Of a DNA stretch of 64,000 nt, positions 18,772 to 29,852 are shown in pieces. The DNA comes from Pseudoalteromonas sp. UG3-2 (GTDB lineage Bacteria > Pseudomonadota > Gammaproteobacteria > Enterobacterales > Alteromonadaceae): contig NZ_JAWLJU010000001.1 of NCBI RefSeq assembly GCF_037120705.1, positions 186,001 to 250,000 on the forward strand, written 5' to 3'. Both the position numbers and the translations under genes were made by a program. The notes under the pieces were generated by a model. It did not search any database. It had not been told where the DNA came from and saw only the letters and a program-made list of their open reading frames with translations. Each line of letters begins with the position of its first letter. Within the stretch, counting starts at the first letter, position 1.

Positions 18772-19236
18772 ATGAAAGGAAACCCAGAAGTTATCACCGC
18801 ACTCAACTTGGTGCTAGCAAACGAATTAGTAGCAATCAATCAGTACTTTTTACATGCTCGCATGTTTAAAGATTTTGGCTTCAGCCAACTTGATAAAGCC
18901 GATTACAAAGTCTCAATTCAAAAAATGAAAAACGCCGATAGATTGATCGAGCGGATTTTGTTCCTTGAGGGTTTGCCGAATTTACAAGATCTTGGACGAC
19001 TTCGTATTGGTGAAGATTGTGCTGAAATGATCGATTGCAATATGGCTCTAGAGCAAACATCGTTAACGCAGTTACAAGATGCCATTGCCCTGTGCGAACA
19101 GAAGCAGGACTACATCAGTCGTGAAGCGTTGAAAAATATCCAAGACATGCAAGAAGAACAAATTGACTGGCTGGAGACACAGCAGCATCTGATCACAACA
19201 ATGGGATTAGAGAATTATTTACAGTCGCAGCTGTAG
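18772..19236 (+). CDS. bfr: Bacterioferritin, haem-type subunit with degenerate ferroxidase centre
   Basis: A 154-residue bacterioferritin. The haem methionine M52 is present (KMKNADR), E18 and E94 remain, but E51 is Lys, H54 is Asn, E127 is Gln and H130 is Gln, so the di-iron centre cannot form normally. Together with the upstream gene it should assemble into a mixed 24-mer in which one subunit oxidises iron and the other carries haem for electron entry, as described for Pseudomonas putida and other two-subunit bacterioferritins. The pair is one operon. Confidence 0.95.
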   Translation: MKGNPEVITALNLVLANELVAINQYFLHARMFKDFGFSQLDKADYKVSIQKMKNADRLIERILFLEGLPNLQDLGRLRIGEDCAEMIDCNMALEQTSLTQLQDAIALCEQKQDYISREALKNIQDMQEEQIDWLETQQHLITTMGLENYLQSQL

Positions 19237-19271
19237 TATTAATGAAGCAGGTTGTGAAGTGGCTTAGGTGA

Positions 19272-19466
19272 TTAAGCAACCTGCTCTGTTACATCGACGA
19301 TATCAATCAGCTTATCGTTAAGGATTTTTTTCGCACAGTTACAACACTTACCGCATTGCTTACCAACAGACAAGCTCTGGCTGATTTCACGCATAGAACG
19401 CGCACCCTCATCCACTTTCGCTTCAATTTGCTTGTCGGTTACACCGTGACAAATACAGACATACAT
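19272..19466 (-). CDS. bfd: Bacterioferritin-associated ferredoxin
   Basis: A 64-residue [2Fe-2S] protein with the BFD-type four cysteines C4, C6, C38 and C41 (MYVCICHGVTD, KQCGKCC). It binds bacterioferritin near the haem and passes electrons to release stored iron when iron is scarce. It is convergent with the two bfr genes. An inverted repeat GCAGGTTG/CAACCTGC (about 19247-19285) spans its end and may terminate both units. Two Fur-like boxes lie upstream, in line with induction under iron limitation. Confidence 0.95.
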   Translation of the reverse strand: MYVCICHGVTDKQIEAKVDEGARSMREISQSLSVGKQCGKCCNCAKKILNDKLIDIVDVTEQVA

Positions 19467-19516
19467 AAATGAAAACCAATCTCAATTTCACTAACGCAAT
19501 CAAGTCTAATCTAAAC

Positions 19517-19564
19517 GATAACAATTATCAACTCTAAACAGAAAATAAATGCGAATTATTATTC
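19517..19564 (-). promoter_or_regulatory. Two Fur-like boxes upstream of bfd
   Basis: Box one, 19517-19529, GATAACAATTATC, is near-palindromic and fits GATAATNATTATC with two changes. Box two, 19548-19564, AATGCGAATTATTATTC, fits a second half-overlapping Fur site. Both lie 50-100 bases before the bfd start. Confidence 0.6.
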
Positions 19565-19902
19565 TTTAGTACTCGCAGTATACCACTTCGCCTTACAGCA
19601 TTTACTCAGAATATCATTAACATTGCAGCAAAAAATGGTATAGCTGCTAGACTCATAAATAAGTAAAACGGCTTGCTAAAGAGGACTATTTGCAAGCGCG
19701 CAATGCTGGTAATTTTAAAACACAAAGTTGTATACAAAATGTTAAATTTAAGCAGTAATCTTATATTTATCATTGCTTTTACAACAGGAAGTCGGATAAA
19801 CTCCTGCGACTAGACAAGCAAATAACATCAATGCCGACAGTCTTGTTTAGAGTAAGTGATATTAAAGGACTAGTTTTGATTCGATTTATTTAAGGTCTTT
19901 TA
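19565..19902. other. Non-coding spacer before the GGDEF-EAL gene
   Basis: About 340 bases of A+T-rich sequence between the bfd control region and the large signalling gene. No reading frame with a ribosome site, no clear hairpin and no GACACCCAC motif was seen. The promoter of the downstream gene should be here; a ribosome site TTAAGG precedes its ATG by about 10 bases. Confidence 0.5.
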
Positions 19903-22900
19903 ATGAAGCAAACGCTATTATGTTGTCTATTCTTCTTTGTTGCTTGCACCATAGTAGCGCCCAGTTACGGGCATACCCCTTCGCAACACATCAGCCGCTT
20001 CTCCGTCGAAGAGGGCCTTTCTCAAGCGTCCATCACCAGCATTACTCAAGATAAACATGGCTTTATTTGGATTGGTACGTTACTCGGTTTAAACCGCTAC
20101 GATGGCAATCAAATGACTGCCGTCTCGGCTGGGGTCAACCTCAGCGAGTATGAAATAGTGGGTATTTTTAATATTGGCCAAGACGAGTTATTGGTTTCAA
20201 CGTTTCTTAATGGCGCTTACTTAGTTAATGTTGACACCTATCAAGCACAAAAAATATACGACGGTAAACAGGGTAACAATAATACCGGCATTGCAGCGGT
20301 AACTACTGCTATAGCGTACAAAGACAACATACTGCTGAGCATCGAAAATACTCTTTATACACTCGACCGCAAAACACTTAAAACGGAACTACTAGTCCAC
20401 TTCGAAAGCAACCAAGTGATCCGGGCACTGCATCGTATCGACAACAGTATTCTCATAGGTACCACCCAAGGCTTATACCAATATAGAATGCCAGCGGGTA
20501 AACCTAAACGGCTGAGTTTTACTGATACCACCTCAGAATATAACCAAGACGTAAAGCTATTGAAACAAGACCCAGCACTGGGCTTATTAATTGGTACTGT
20601 CGAGGGCTTATATGTAATGCCCATCATCGATAAAAAACTGCTTGCCAATAAGAGCTATACCCTAGTGCCAGAGAAGAACATTTGGGGTCATCAAATCACC
20701 CCATATGGCGAGTTTATCGCAACAGAAACGGGCCTCTATAAGGTCTCGCGGCGTAACAAATCCATCAACAAAATACTGTCACTTGCAGAGAGTCGGTATT
20801 TACTAACCAACCCAAGCATCATCAGCTTATATGCCGATAAAAATCATAACCTTTGGATGGGCACGTACAATGATGGCACCTATATGTGGCCATCCAGTGC
20901 ATTGCGCTTCGATACCCTCGCCAGTCATAAGGACAGATACGCTAATAACAATGTTTGGTCTATTTTAGAAACCCAGCAAGGCGAGATTTTGATTGGTACC
21001 GACAATGGCATCAATGCCTTCGACAGCACCAGCAAACGCTATAAAACCACGTATTTACAAAACCGTGAGTCAAAAGCGCTCTACGGCGCTGATGCGATAT
21101 ATTCAATATTTACGGCACCCGCCTTAGGTGAAAATACCTTTGTGGTACAAACCTCGGAGTCCGTTGCACTGTTCGACCGCCAACAGAACACTAAAAAAAG
21201 GATCCCCTACCCTGGGCATAGCAGCGATAATCAGTACAGCTGGGGAGTAAGTCAATATCCGCAGCAGCGCTTCCCGTTTATTACCGATAAAGGCTTTTAC
21301 GAATACCACGCCCTAAACAACAAAGTTAACGCGTTAACAGGCCTTAATAATAAGCTTACCAGTACAGAGGCATTTTTATTCTTACCGGCGCTCAGTGCTG
21401 ATGATGATGCCTATTATATTAGTACTGCAAAGGGGCTGGCTCAATATGACAGCCAAACTGACACCCTGACATGGCTGTATCAAAAGCCAGATAACCTGAT
21501 GGTATCGGCAGTAAACGATTGGACACTAGGTACTGACGGCAAGTTATGGCTTGCAACTAGCACCGAAGGCATAATTTCACTCGATAGCAGCAGTTATGAA
21601 GTCAAACACCGTATCGATAAGTCTGTTGGCTTGGCAAGCAACGTTATATATGGTTTAAAGCGTGACCGTAATGGCGTGTTATGGGCCAGCTCACAGCGTG
21701 GCTTAATTCGTTATGATCACCAAAATAAAGGCTTGCAAACGTTTAACACCACCCATGGTTTACCCACATTAGAATTCAATGGCGGGGCTGTAAGTCGCTT
21801 AAGTAATGAGCATCTCGCGTTTGGCACTATTAACGGCACGGTGTTGTTTAACCCAGCCGATTTCACTACCAGCGATAAAGTAACCCACTCAGTGCAATTG
21901 ACGCAACTGGATGTTCTTAACCAAAATACTCGCTTTATCGCACCACAACGTATTGCTGAGGCACTTGATTTCAACTTCGATGACATAGGCATTGAAATAC
22001 AGTTTTCCGATTTTGACTTTACCAACAATGACTCCACGCGATTTAACGTTGCCCTTTCGGGTCCCAGCGCAGTGCAATACAGTGGCCTCAATCGCAATAA
22101 AGTATTCTTTAACCAGCTTTCACCGGGACACTATGAACTCAATATTTCAGAGCATTCTCTGGTGGATGACCATGTTGTTAATAGCCTAACAACACGCTTT
22201 AAGGTGGCCCACTCCCCTTGGCTATCGCCCTACGCTATCGCCCTTTATATTATCAGTGGCTTGGCAATTACCGGCCTCATCATTGCTCGTCACAAAACAA
22301 AGCAAGCACAGCTCACCACGGCGTTAAAAGCAGTAACACACGCTAGCCAGCAAACCAAGTTGGCACTGCGCTCAACCAAAAGTGGTGTATGGTCGGCCAA
22401 TTTGGACAGTCGCCTTATTACCCAGCAACGGGCACATGATCTTGGCTTTAGTGACACCACCATCACTTTACAAGAGCACTACAACGCCATTCATCCTGAC
22501 GACCGAGAGATGGTAGAGCAAAGCTGGAAAAAGTTTATTTCTAACCCCACCAAAGCCCAGTTATCACTTTCTTATCGGCTAAAATGCCAAGACGACAACT
22601 GGCACTGGTTTCATGATTTCGGCCAAGTGGCGGAGTTTAATGACCAGGGTGAAGCCACTGAGCTGCATGGTATTTATACCAATATCACCACCCAGAAAGC
22701 CAACCAAATGCAGGCCAGTATGCTTGGAGAGGCGTTTTCTCAGGTCAATGACTGGATACTCATTTTAGACCCGTCGCTGCAGCCCATTGCTGTGAACGCC
22801 AGCTTCTGCAACGCGTTCCAGCTAGATGAAGAGCAAGCGCTGAATGAGTTAACAACCCAACGTTTTGTTGATGCCATTGGCCAGCGTAAGTTCCATAGCC

Positions 22901-24390
22901 TCATTGCCAACCTCAAGTCTCTTGGACCAAACCAGTATTTACGCCAAGAAGTACAAGTGAACGATGGTCAGGATAAAGTGCATCCTGTGCAGTTAAGTAT
23001 TAGCGCCATCTCTAAAGATCAACGCACACTTGAGTATTTTGTGGTGGTTGTCACAGACTTAACGGAGCAAAAGAAAGCCGAAAATGAGTTACGCTACCTC
23101 GCTAACTTCGATGCACTCACACAGTTACCGAATCGCAACCTGATGCTGCAGCACATTGAATTTGCACTATTTAATGCCAACAATCAGCAACACAACTGTG
23201 CTTTACTATTCATTGACCTTGATAAGTTTAAACCCATCAACGATGCTTATGGTCATCATATTGGTGATAAGCTGTTAATCGCCATTGCCAAGCGCATTCA
23301 ATCGCAAATGGATAATAACTGCATCCTTGCTCGTCAAAGTGGCGATGAATTTTTATTGTTAATGAAAACCCTGCCCTCAGTTGAATACGTCAGTGGCATG
23401 GTGTCTAAGTTAGTGAAACATATTCCTGAACGCATAGAGATTGAAGGGATCACCGTCAGTGTATCAGCAAGTGTGGGTATTGCCGTTTACCCCTTTGATG
23501 GTGATGAACCTGAAGAATTGATCCGTAATGCCGACGTGGCCATGATCCACGCCAAGCAATCTGGACGCAATGCTTATAAATTTTTTACCGATGCCATGAA
23601 CCAAGAGATCCGCAAAAAACTGCGTTTAGAAACCATTATGAAGACGGCAGTTCGCGGCAATGAGTTTTTAAATCATTATCAGCCAATTATCAATACTACC
23701 ACCGGTGGTATTGCTGGAGTAGAGTTGCTAATGCGTTGGCACCATCAGGGAGAACTCATTCCACCAAACGACTTTATCCCTATTGCCGAAGAAAATGGCT
23801 TAATAGAAGTGATGACTGAGCAGGCGCTAATTCGTGCCTTAACCGAATTGCGCCCTTTATTTAATCAGCAGTCTGACTTTTATGTATCACTTAATCTCAG
23901 TGCCGTGCATATTTTGCGTTCTGATATTGCCAGTCAATTTAGCGAGATACTCAGTGCTCACGGCTTAAGAAACCATAACCTCCGCCTTGAGATCACTGAG
24001 TCCATTTTTATGTCCGATCTAGCTAAGGCCAGAGCAACCATTAATGAAATGAAACGAGCAGAGTTTGTATTACTGCTCGACGACTTTGGCACAGGCTTTT
24101 CTTCATTAACGTATTTGAATGAATTCCCTCTGGATATTATTAAAATCGACCAAGGCTTCGTGCGTAATATGACAGCCAAACCCGCCAATAAATCAATTAT
24201 AAGAACCATCTACTTATTGGCCCAGAGCTTGAATATGAAATGCATTGCAGAAGGGGTAGAAACCGAAAAGCAGCTTAGTTACTTACGTGAGGTCGGTTGT
24301 GAATACATGCAGGGGTATTTGTTTGCTAAGCCATTACCGGCAGAAGAGCTTATTGCGTTATTTGAACAAAAATACTTATCTCACGCTTAA
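19903..24390 (+). CDS. Propeller-YYY-PAS-GGDEF-EAL cyclic-di-GMP protein
   Basis: A 1495-residue sensor. It has a signal peptide (1-24), a periplasmic two-component-type beta-propeller domain with repeated units (for example [55 protein letters not shown]; about 30-660), a Y_Y_Y-type domain (to about 765), one membrane helix (about 775-797), two PAS domains (about 820-930, 945-1060), GGDEF (about 1065-1225; motif SGDEF, S1146-F1150) and EAL (about 1240-1490; written ELL, E1274-L1276, with DDFGTG and AEGVE intact). The EAL Glu and metal residues are kept, so phosphodiesterase activity is plausible; cyclase activity with SGDEF is uncertain. Its last base pair region overlaps the stop of the convergent kinase (TTAA). 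Confidence 0.93.
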   Translation: MKQTLLCCLFFFVACTIVAPSYGHTPSQHISRFSVEEGLSQASITSITQDKHGFIWIGTLLGLNRYDGNQMTAVSAGVNLSEYEIVGIFNIGQDELLVSTFLNGAYLVNVDTYQAQKIYDGKQGNNNTGIAAVTTAIAYKDNILLSIENTLYTLDRKTLKTELLVHFESNQVIRALHRIDNSILIGTTQGLYQYRMPAGKPKRLSFTDTTSEYNQDVKLLKQDPALGLLIGTVEGLYVMPIIDKKLLANKSYTLVPEKNIWGHQITPYGEFIATETGLYKVSRRNKSINKILSLAESRYLLTNPSIISLYADKNHNLWMGTYNDGTYMWPSSALRFDTLASHKDRYANNNVWSILETQQGEILIGTDNGINAFDSTSKRYKTTYLQNRESKALYGADAIYSIFTAPALGENTFVVQTSESVALFDRQQNTKKRIPYPGHSSDNQYSWGVSQYPQQRFPFITDKGFYEYHALNNKVNALTGLNNKLTSTEAFLFLPALSADDDAYYISTAKGLAQYDSQTDTLTWLYQKPDNLMVSAVNDWTLGTDGKLWLATSTEGIISLDSSSYEVKHRIDKSVGLASNVIYGLKRDRNGVLWASSQRGLIRYDHQNKGLQTFNTTHGLPTLEFNGGAVSRLSNEHLAFGTINGTVLFNPADFTTSDKVTHSVQLTQLDVLNQNTRFIAPQRIAEALDFNFDDIGIEIQFSDFDFTNNDSTRFNVALSGPSAVQYSGLNRNKVFFNQLSPGHYELNISEHSLVDDHVVNSLTTRFKVAHSPWLSPYAIALYIISGLAITGLIIARHKTKQAQLTTALKAVTHASQQTKLALRSTKSGVWSANLDSRLITQQRAHDLGFSDTTITLQEHYNAIHPDDREMVEQSWKKFISNPTKAQLSLSYRLKCQDDNWHWFHDFGQVAEFNDQGEATELHGIYTNITTQKANQMQASMLGEAFSQVNDWILILDPSLQPIAVNASFCNAFQLDEEQALNELTTQRFVDAIGQRKFHSLIANLKSLGPNQYLRQEVQVNDGQDKVHPVQLSISAISKDQRTLEYFVVVVTDLTEQKKAENELRYLANFDALTQLPNRNLMLQHIEFALFNANNQQHNCALLFIDLDKFKPINDAYGHHIGDKLLIAIAKRIQSQMDNNCILARQSGDEFLLLMKTLPSVEYVSGMVSKLVKHIPERIEIEGITVSVSASVGIAVYPFDGDEPEELIRNADVAMIHAKQSGRNAYKFFTDAMNQEIRKKLRLETIMKTAVRGNEFLNHYQPIINTTTGGIAGVELLMRWHHQGELIPPNDFIPIAEENGLIEVMTEQALIRALTELRPLFNQQSDFYVSLNLSAVHILRSDIASQFSEILSAHGLRNHNLRLEITESIFMSDLAKARATINEMKRAEFVLLLDDFGTGFSSLTYLNEFPLDIIKIDQGFVRNMTAKPANKSIIRTIYLLAQSLNMKCIAEGVETEKQLSYLREVGCEYMQGYLFAKPLPAEELIALFEQKYLSHA

Positions 24391-27056
24391 GCTTTAACCC
24401 AATCTGATAGTTTTTGATAAACGCTATTAACGTCTATTGGCTTAGCAATAAAGTCATTCATGCCGGCATCCAAACAGCGCTGCTTATCTTCTTGGTAAGC
24501 ATTAGCGGTGATGGCGATAATATAGGGCTGGCCATAAAGTGACTCATCCGTCCGAATGGCTTTGGCGCAGGCGAAACCATCCATGTTGGGCATTTGACAG
24601 TCCATTAAAATCAACTCACAAGGTTGTTTTTGCAACACCTCTAAGGCAATGACGCCATCGTCTGCTGTGTGCAAATGGCACTCCGTTGGCTCTAATAATT
24701 TTGCGACCACCATTTGGTTTATTTTATTATCCTCAACCAGTAACACATTTACCCCTGATAGATTCGGCGTTTTAACCAGTTCTTCTTGTGCCGGATCCGA
24801 CTTGCTGGCAATGGCCGGTATAGTGACAAAAAAATGACTACCTACGCCAAGCTCACTTTCTAGGGTTAACTCTCCAGACATCAGCTCTACTAACTTTTTG
24901 CTAATGGCCAAGCCTAAGCCTGTACCACCGAACTTACGAGTAATCGTTACATCTGCCTGAGTGAACTCCTCAAACAGCTGCTCTTGCTGAGCTTTTGAGA
25001 TACCAATTCCTGAATCTGCAACACCAAAATGGAGTTGCTGGTGTTCATAATCCACTGTTAGCTTGATATGACCTTGCTCGGTGAATTTTCCAGCGTTACT
25101 CAGCAGATTATTAATCACTTGCGATACACGTAATTCATCTAACTCGGCGTATTGCGGTACTCTATCACTGCAGTGGTATTGAAACTCTACGCCATACTTA
25201 CCATACGACGCCTTAAACATAGCCACTAAGCTTGCCATTAACTCTGGTAAGTTGACCACCGACTTATCTACTTTCAACGCGCCGGCTTCAATCTTTGAAT
25301 AATCTAAAATGTCATTCAATATCAACATAAGATTTTTCGCCGACTGCTTAATGACGCTGATCTGATCCGATACTTTTATATCTAGCCTTGGCGTTCGCAG
25401 CAAATTATCAGACAAGCCAATGATGCCATTTAACGGCGTGCGTATTTCATGGCTCATGTTAGCTAAAAAACGGCTCTTCGATTGATTGGCAGAATTGGCA
25501 GCTTCAACAGCTTTAGTTAGCTCGGTGGTTTTTTCAGCAACCTGGTGCTCTAGCTCACGGTTAAAGCTGGTTAGCTTTTGGTTAAGCATAGCGTTTTCTT
25601 CACTGGCTTGCGTTTGCTTTGAAAAACTAAGGGTAAGCTTATAGGCCAGCTGATTAAATTGTTGCTGCAGCTCGACAATTTCCAAAAAACTAGTTTGTTC
25701 GGTGGCGGAGTTGTTAATTACCTTGGTGGGTTCGTAGGCGTGAATATCCTGACTTAATGAGACAATAGGTTGAACCAGCAGCCTGGTTAAATAGCGTACA
25801 AAAACTGAGCTCAAAGCAATAATGAACAACGCCAACAGCAGCGCATCAAGCCAAGCTGCGGCAGCCAAATAGTTAAGGTACTTACGCTCAAACAAAGTGA
25901 CAACCGACCATTGATAGGTACTTGACTGCGCTGTTTGTTTATACAAAATTTGCTCGGTGGAATCTTCAAAGGTATCGGTTGTCTCATCAAACAGCGCCTG
26001 TAAAACAGCATAATTGGGCATATCGAGGGTTTTAAACTCGGTTTTTAATGAGCTAAACACCACTTGTTTGTTTTTATCTAAAATAATCAGATGACTTGGT
26101 TTTGACAGTATCTCAGGAATAAAACGCTCAAATGAGCCAAAAATTAACGAGCCTTCTACTATGCCACTAAACTCGCCCCCCTTTAATATCGGCGCCGAAA
26201 TCGCCACAATGGCGGCTTCATCAAAGCCTCTGCCCTGAAAAATCCCCGACACATAGCCTTTCGGGTGAGTGGGTGCTAATTGAAAATAGTCTCTATCATC
26301 GACGTAATGTTGTTGCTTGGCCATTTCTTTGGCAAAAGCAAGCGGCGCAAAGTGTGTGATCTTAGCCTCTTTATCGGCCACGATTGCGGTTCTGAAGTTC
26401 GGGTAAGTGGTAATAAAGCGGGTTAATACATCTTGCTCATTTAACCCTAATGCGACTTGCTCAGCGGCGGTGACAGTGGCATCTCGGTAGCTGGATAAGT
26501 AATCATCCATGCGCGCCACTACGGTGTTCGACGCTTTTTTTAATTGATTACTCACTTCAGATTCAAGGCGCAGATAGTAATTGTTGGTCAGTACAATAGT
26601 GATCATCAACACCACCAGCACAATCACTAAACTCACCGTTGAATTGAGGATTTGATGAAGTGCAAGGCCTTGCCACTTACCTCGAGCAAAAAAGAAACTG
26701 AGTAAGTCCACCACCGCAAGACAAATGGCAGCATTAATAAAGTACTTACCAAGAGCGGTAATAATGACCAGCAGCGGCAACTGCAAAGCAAAGTAACCGA
26801 ATATAAACAGCGCAGGCAAGCCCAGTAACAGCCAAAAGACTAAACCACGAACAAAGAAAAGCTTATTGGTTCTTACCGCAACAAAGTGCAGCCAAATCAC
26901 CTCAACTAAAAACACTAATGACGGCCAACAATGGCCCCAGCGATAGAATATAAACGCGGCACCAATTGCCACCGCAATGACAGCATACTGCCAGCCAAAT
27001 AGCAGTAACACAAATAACACAAATAACTGGCCTAACAAGAATTCGGAGCTATCCAA
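24387..27056 (-). CDS. Hybrid histidine kinase with Cache sensor and receiver
   Basis: An 889-residue membrane kinase. The N-terminus has about five hydrophobic helices (to residue 160), then an extracytoplasmic Cache-type sensor (about 165-415; segments [19 protein letters not shown] and [17 protein letters not shown] are typical), another helix (about 412-435), HAMP-like and coiled-coil linker (450-520), HisKA with H536 in [15 protein letters not shown], an ATPase domain (N box [11 protein letters not shown] boxes ADSGIGIS and [10 protein letters not shown]) and a C-terminal receiver ([24 protein letters not shown]). No HPt domain is present, so a separate phosphotransfer protein is needed. 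It shares its end with the convergent cyclic-di-GMP gene. Confidence 0.93.
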   Translation of the reverse strand: MDSSEFLLGQLFVLFVLLLFGWQYAVIAVAIGAAFIFYRWGHCWPSLVFLVEVIWLHFVAVRTNKLFFVRGLVFWLLLGLPALFIFGYFALQLPLLVIITALGKYFINAAICLAVVDLLSFFFARGKWQGLALHQILNSTVSLVIVLVVLMITIVLTNNYYLRLESEVSNQLKKASNTVVARMDDYLSSYRDATVTAAEQVALGLNEQDVLTRFITTYPNFRTAIVADKEAKITHFAPLAFAKEMAKQQHYVDDRDYFQLAPTHPKGYVSGIFQGRGFDEAAIVAISAPILKGGEFSGIVEGSLIFGSFERFIPEILSKPSHLIILDKNKQVVFSSLKTEFKTLDMPNYAVLQALFDETTDTFEDSTEQILYKQTAQSSTYQWSVVTLFERKYLNYLAAAAWLDALLLALFIIALSSVFVRYLTRLLVQPIVSLSQDIHAYEPTKVINNSATEQTSFLEIVELQQQFNQLAYKLTLSFSKQTQASEENAMLNQKLTSFNRELEHQVAEKTTELTKAVEAANSANQSKSRFLANMSHEIRTPLNGIIGLSDNLLRTPRLDIKVSDQISVIKQSAKNLMLILNDILDYSKIEAGALKVDKSVVNLPELMASLVAMFKASYGKYGVEFQYHCSDRVPQYAELDELRVSQVINNLLSNAGKFTEQGHIKLTVDYEHQQLHFGVADSGIGISKAQQEQLFEEFTQADVTITRKFGGTGLGLAISKKLVELMSGELTLESELGVGSHFFVTIPAIASKSDPAQEELVKTPNLSGVNVLLVEDNKINQMVVAKLLEPTECHLHTADDGVIALEVLQKQPCELILMDCQMPNMDGFACAKAIRTDESLYGQPYIIAITANAYQEDKQRCLDAGMNDFIAKPIDVNSVYQKLSDWVKA

Positions 27057-27222
27057 AAACTAAATAGGCAGCAAGTTGGCAGCGCCGCCAAGCATGCCAA
27101 GAAGCACAGTTAAAAGAAATATATGTTTTTGATTCAAGTGCAATTTAATCTGCTTATCTTAAGCTGGGAATCTATTACTATAACAGTAAAAGAGAAACGG
27201 CGCTTTGCCAAGCACAGATTAA

Positions 27223-28113
27223 TTAATGCTCAGGGCAATCATGACTTTCTATTTGCAGCACACAGCTAGCCACCCCAAAGCGTTGCCTTAGTTGCATTTC
27301 AACCTCGGAGCGACACGCCGAGTCGTGAGACTCTATAGTACAGTGGTGTTTTAAGACGATGTGTGCACCAACCACGAGTTTACCGTCCATTTCACTTACC
27401 GTGATGTTATGAGTGCTTTCAACGTGCTCAGTAGCCAAAATAGCGGACTCTACCGCACTGGGTTTAGGTAAGGCCTCAGCAGGTGTCATAAGCCCTTTCA
27501 CGCAAGCCAACACCACTTTTACACCGGTAAACAAAACAAACAGCGAGATCAGCATACTGGATAAAATATCAATGACTTCCCAGCCCGTTAAATAGATAAC
27601 TACCCCGGCCACAAAGGTAGAGACTGTCGATAGCAAGTCAAAAAAGGAGTGTAAAAATACCGCGTACACATTGATGCTGTCTTTTCTGCCTTTATACAAG
27701 ATCCAAGCTGAAGCACCATGAAATAAAAATCCGATGGCCGCAATCACCGACATCAAATAGCTATTCACTCCTAAGCCATGACCCTCACCGTGGTGACTTA
27801 ATCGCTCTCCCCCTTCAAATAAAATGATGATCGCAATAGAAAGGTACAAGATGCCATTTATTAAGCCACCAGTGTACTCGGCGCGCTTATAGCCATCGTT
27901 ATAAGTTTTCGCTAGGTAAACTGCCACACTCGAGGCGATCAGAGCAATAAACAATGAACTGTTATGGACAAATAAGTGACCAGCATCGGCAAGCACAGCT
28001 AATGAGTTGGCATAGTAGGCACCCACGACTTGAATGACCATAAAGGTGCAAGTAATAGTCAACGCTATCAACAATCGTCGTCGAGAGGCTTGGTGCGTGG
28101 TGATGTCTGTCAT
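27223..28113 (-). CDS. CDF-family cation exporter with altered metal site
   Basis: A 296-residue cation-diffusion-facilitator protein with about six membrane helices and a C-terminal metal-sensing domain rich in His and Cys (KHHCTIESHDSACR and ending ESHDCPEH). The TM5 motif is normal (FLHSFFDLLSTV, H-x-x-x-D), but the TM2 motif reads ADAGHLFVHNSS, where H-x-x-x-H replaces H-x-x-x-D. The same change is not seen in the other CDF protein of this window (12292-13176). It may alter metal choice or proton coupling. The next gene downstream is the hybrid kinase, 166 bases away. Confidence 0.88.
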   Translation of the reverse strand: MTDITTHQASRRRLLIALTITCTFMVIQVVGAYYANSLAVLADAGHLFVHNSSLFIALIASSVAVYLAKTYNDGYKRAEYTGGLINGILYLSIAIIILFEGGERLSHHGEGHGLGVNSYLMSVIAAIGFLFHGASAWILYKGRKDSINVYAVFLHSFFDLLSTVSTFVAGVVIYLTGWEVIDILSSMLISLFVLFTGVKVVLACVKGLMTPAEALPKPSAVESAILATEHVESTHNITVSEMDGKLVVGAHIVLKHHCTIESHDSACRSEVEMQLRQRFGVASCVLQIESHDCPEH

Positions 28114-28549
28114 GAAATGAACGTGTACCTAGTAGTGGAATTTGATAGCTTATCTGCGTTGGTATATCTGGCTATTACCATTTTGAGTTTTGCATTTCAG
28201 GCCAGTTTGCAACTGAGTCGGTGGCACACTGAGACGCTCACCAATAGCAATGATATACAGTCGCAATTGTACGCTTAAATCGCTCTGATTGCACGAATAA
28301 AAGCATCAACCAAATCGCACCTGAACAAACTTTAACCATCACAACATCTTGGCGTAGAACAAGGTAATACAAAGCGAATATAAATCTTTGATAGCTAAAC
28401 CAAACTATTTCTTCAAAACCAGCTCTAAGATTCATTGCAAAATTAGCTATCTCATAAATACTTAAGCAAAAGCGTGTAGCCCATTACTAATTCAAGCTCA
28501 GTAAGCTTAAGCTCGTTATGAGGTAAATTTTAATAAGGATAATTTGGCA
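28114..28549. other. Divergent intergenic region with no clear gene
   Basis: This spacer separates the CDF gene (leftward) from the response-regulator gene (rightward). A 53-codon frame on the plus strand (28117-28278) encodes one hydrophobic helix but has no convincing ribosome site. A small inverted repeat (TAAGCTTAAGCT region, about 28502-28514) lies near the response-regulator start. I see no other structure. Confidence 0.4.
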
Positions 28550-29755
28550 ATGACAAAGAAAACCGTCGAGCATGCGCAGCGTCACCCTAAGGTCATCATT
28601 ATTTGCGATGACCCCAATGAGCTCACTGGTGTGGCCGATATTATTGCCTCTCAAGTTAAAGAATACCGAGTTTTTACCAGCCACAAAGAAGTGGCGGAAC
28701 TACTCTCAGAAGCGCCACCCGATGTCATTGTTATTGCCCGTAAAACGGTGGCGAAAAGCGTTGAAGTCTACAGTTTATTGGCCAAACATGGGTTACTCAA
28801 TTACCCTCATGAAAACATCCTGTTGTGTGAAAACAAAGAGTCTGGTGTGGCTTTTCGCTGTTGTATGAAAGGCATCTTTACCGACTACTTTGTTTATAAA
28901 CCCATGTATGAAAACTATCGTTTTCGGATGATATTACACAATGCCTTAATTCGCACCGAAGGGGTCTCTGAAGTTGCGCAAATTCGTGAGGAGCACTTTG
29001 GTCGCATTGACGATAAACTCAAACAATTAATTGACGACGCTGCGGTTTATCATGGCCGGGCCGATCAAACCTTAAAAGATGCCAGAGCAAGCCTTGACTC
29101 ACAAAAAGGAGTCAATCAGGTTCAAGATGATTTGCTTAATGAACTCAAAGCAAAACACCTTACTCCCTTGCTCGATCAACTGGAAAGCCAGCTTGCTGAA
29201 AGCGTCCATGAACTCACCCAGCGGCTAAAAGACAAACAACTCTCCATTGCTGAGTTAACCGCGGTACTCGCTGAAAAGGATCAGGCCAACAGTGCGCAAC
29301 TGGCACAGCAAGTAATGCCGATGGAAAGCGATGGCCAAGTTGAAATCAAACCACAAAAGCCGGTAAAAAGCGATGAACCTTTCAAAGTAATGGTCGTGGA
29401 AGACAACGAAATCTACCGTGAAATGATAGCAAAAATCCTCCGTGATGAAGGACATAAAGTAGAAAGCGTCGGCAGTGGCTTGGATGCCATAAAAAAACTC
29501 CGCAAGCAGCGATTTTCTATGGTATTTATGGACTTATTTATGCCTGAGCTCGATGGTTACAACACCACCAAAAATGTGCGTAATATTCCCCATTGCAAAA
29601 AGCTGCCTATCGTTGCACTCACAAGCAATAAAAACAAAGGCATTATTCGCAAGTGGGCATCGCTTGGCCTCACGGGTTACATTACCAAACCTTCGACCAA
29701 AAGTGCCATATTAAAAGCCGTCGAAAAAGCTAAACTTGAGCTCAGTCAAGAGTAG
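28550..29755 (+). CDS. Pseudo-receiver / coiled-coil / receiver response regulator
   Basis: A 401-residue cytoplasmic protein starting at ATG 28550 (AAGGAT 9 bases upstream; a TTG two codons earlier is less likely). Residues about 12-135 look like a receiver fold (VIIICDDPNEL, a lysine in YFVYKP) but the phospho-acceptor position reads VIVIARK, Ala for Asp, so it cannot be phosphorylated there. Residues about 150-260 are a coiled coil rich in Leu, Glu and Gln. Residues about 280-398 are an intact receiver (VMVVEDNEIYREM, MVFMDLFMPELDG, ALTSN, YITKPS). No output domain is present, so it must act by protein contact. No kinase is adjacent in the same unit. Confidence 0.85.
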   Translation: MTKKTVEHAQRHPKVIIICDDPNELTGVADIIASQVKEYRVFTSHKEVAELLSEAPPDVIVIARKTVAKSVEVYSLLAKHGLLNYPHENILLCENKESGVAFRCCMKGIFTDYFVYKPMYENYRFRMILHNALIRTEGVSEVAQIREEHFGRIDDKLKQLIDDAAVYHGRADQTLKDARASLDSQKGVNQVQDDLLNELKAKHLTPLLDQLESQLAESVHELTQRLKDKQLSIAELTAVLAEKDQANSAQLAQQVMPMESDGQVEIKPQKPVKSDEPFKVMVVEDNEIYREMIAKILRDEGHKVESVGSGLDAIKKLRKQRFSMVFMDLFMPELDGYNTTKNVRNIPHCKKLPIVALTSNKNKGIIRKWASLGLTGYITKPSTKSAILKAVEKAKLELSQE

Positions 29756-29815
29756 CACACCGTTTTGCTATGACATCGAATTTTTAACTGTAGGTGATAA
29801 ATAAAGAGATAGGAA

Positions 29816-29841
29816 AAGCCCTGCCATCCTTGGCCGGGCTT
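29816..29841 (-). terminator. Terminator of the giant surface-protein gene
   Basis: Minus strand AAGCCCGGCC..GGCAGGGCTTTTCC makes a G+C-rich stem of nine pairs with one mismatch and a 6-base loop, followed by TTTT, 12 bases after the stop codon. It may also stop the convergent response-regulator transcript. Confidence 0.75.
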
Positions 29842-29852
29842 GTCATTGCTCG

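Noticed and set aside
28117..28278. A 53-codon plus-strand ORF with one hydrophobic helix, divergent from the CDF gene
   Set aside because: No convincing ribosome site and no operon context; it could be real but is not supported well enough to list as a gene.
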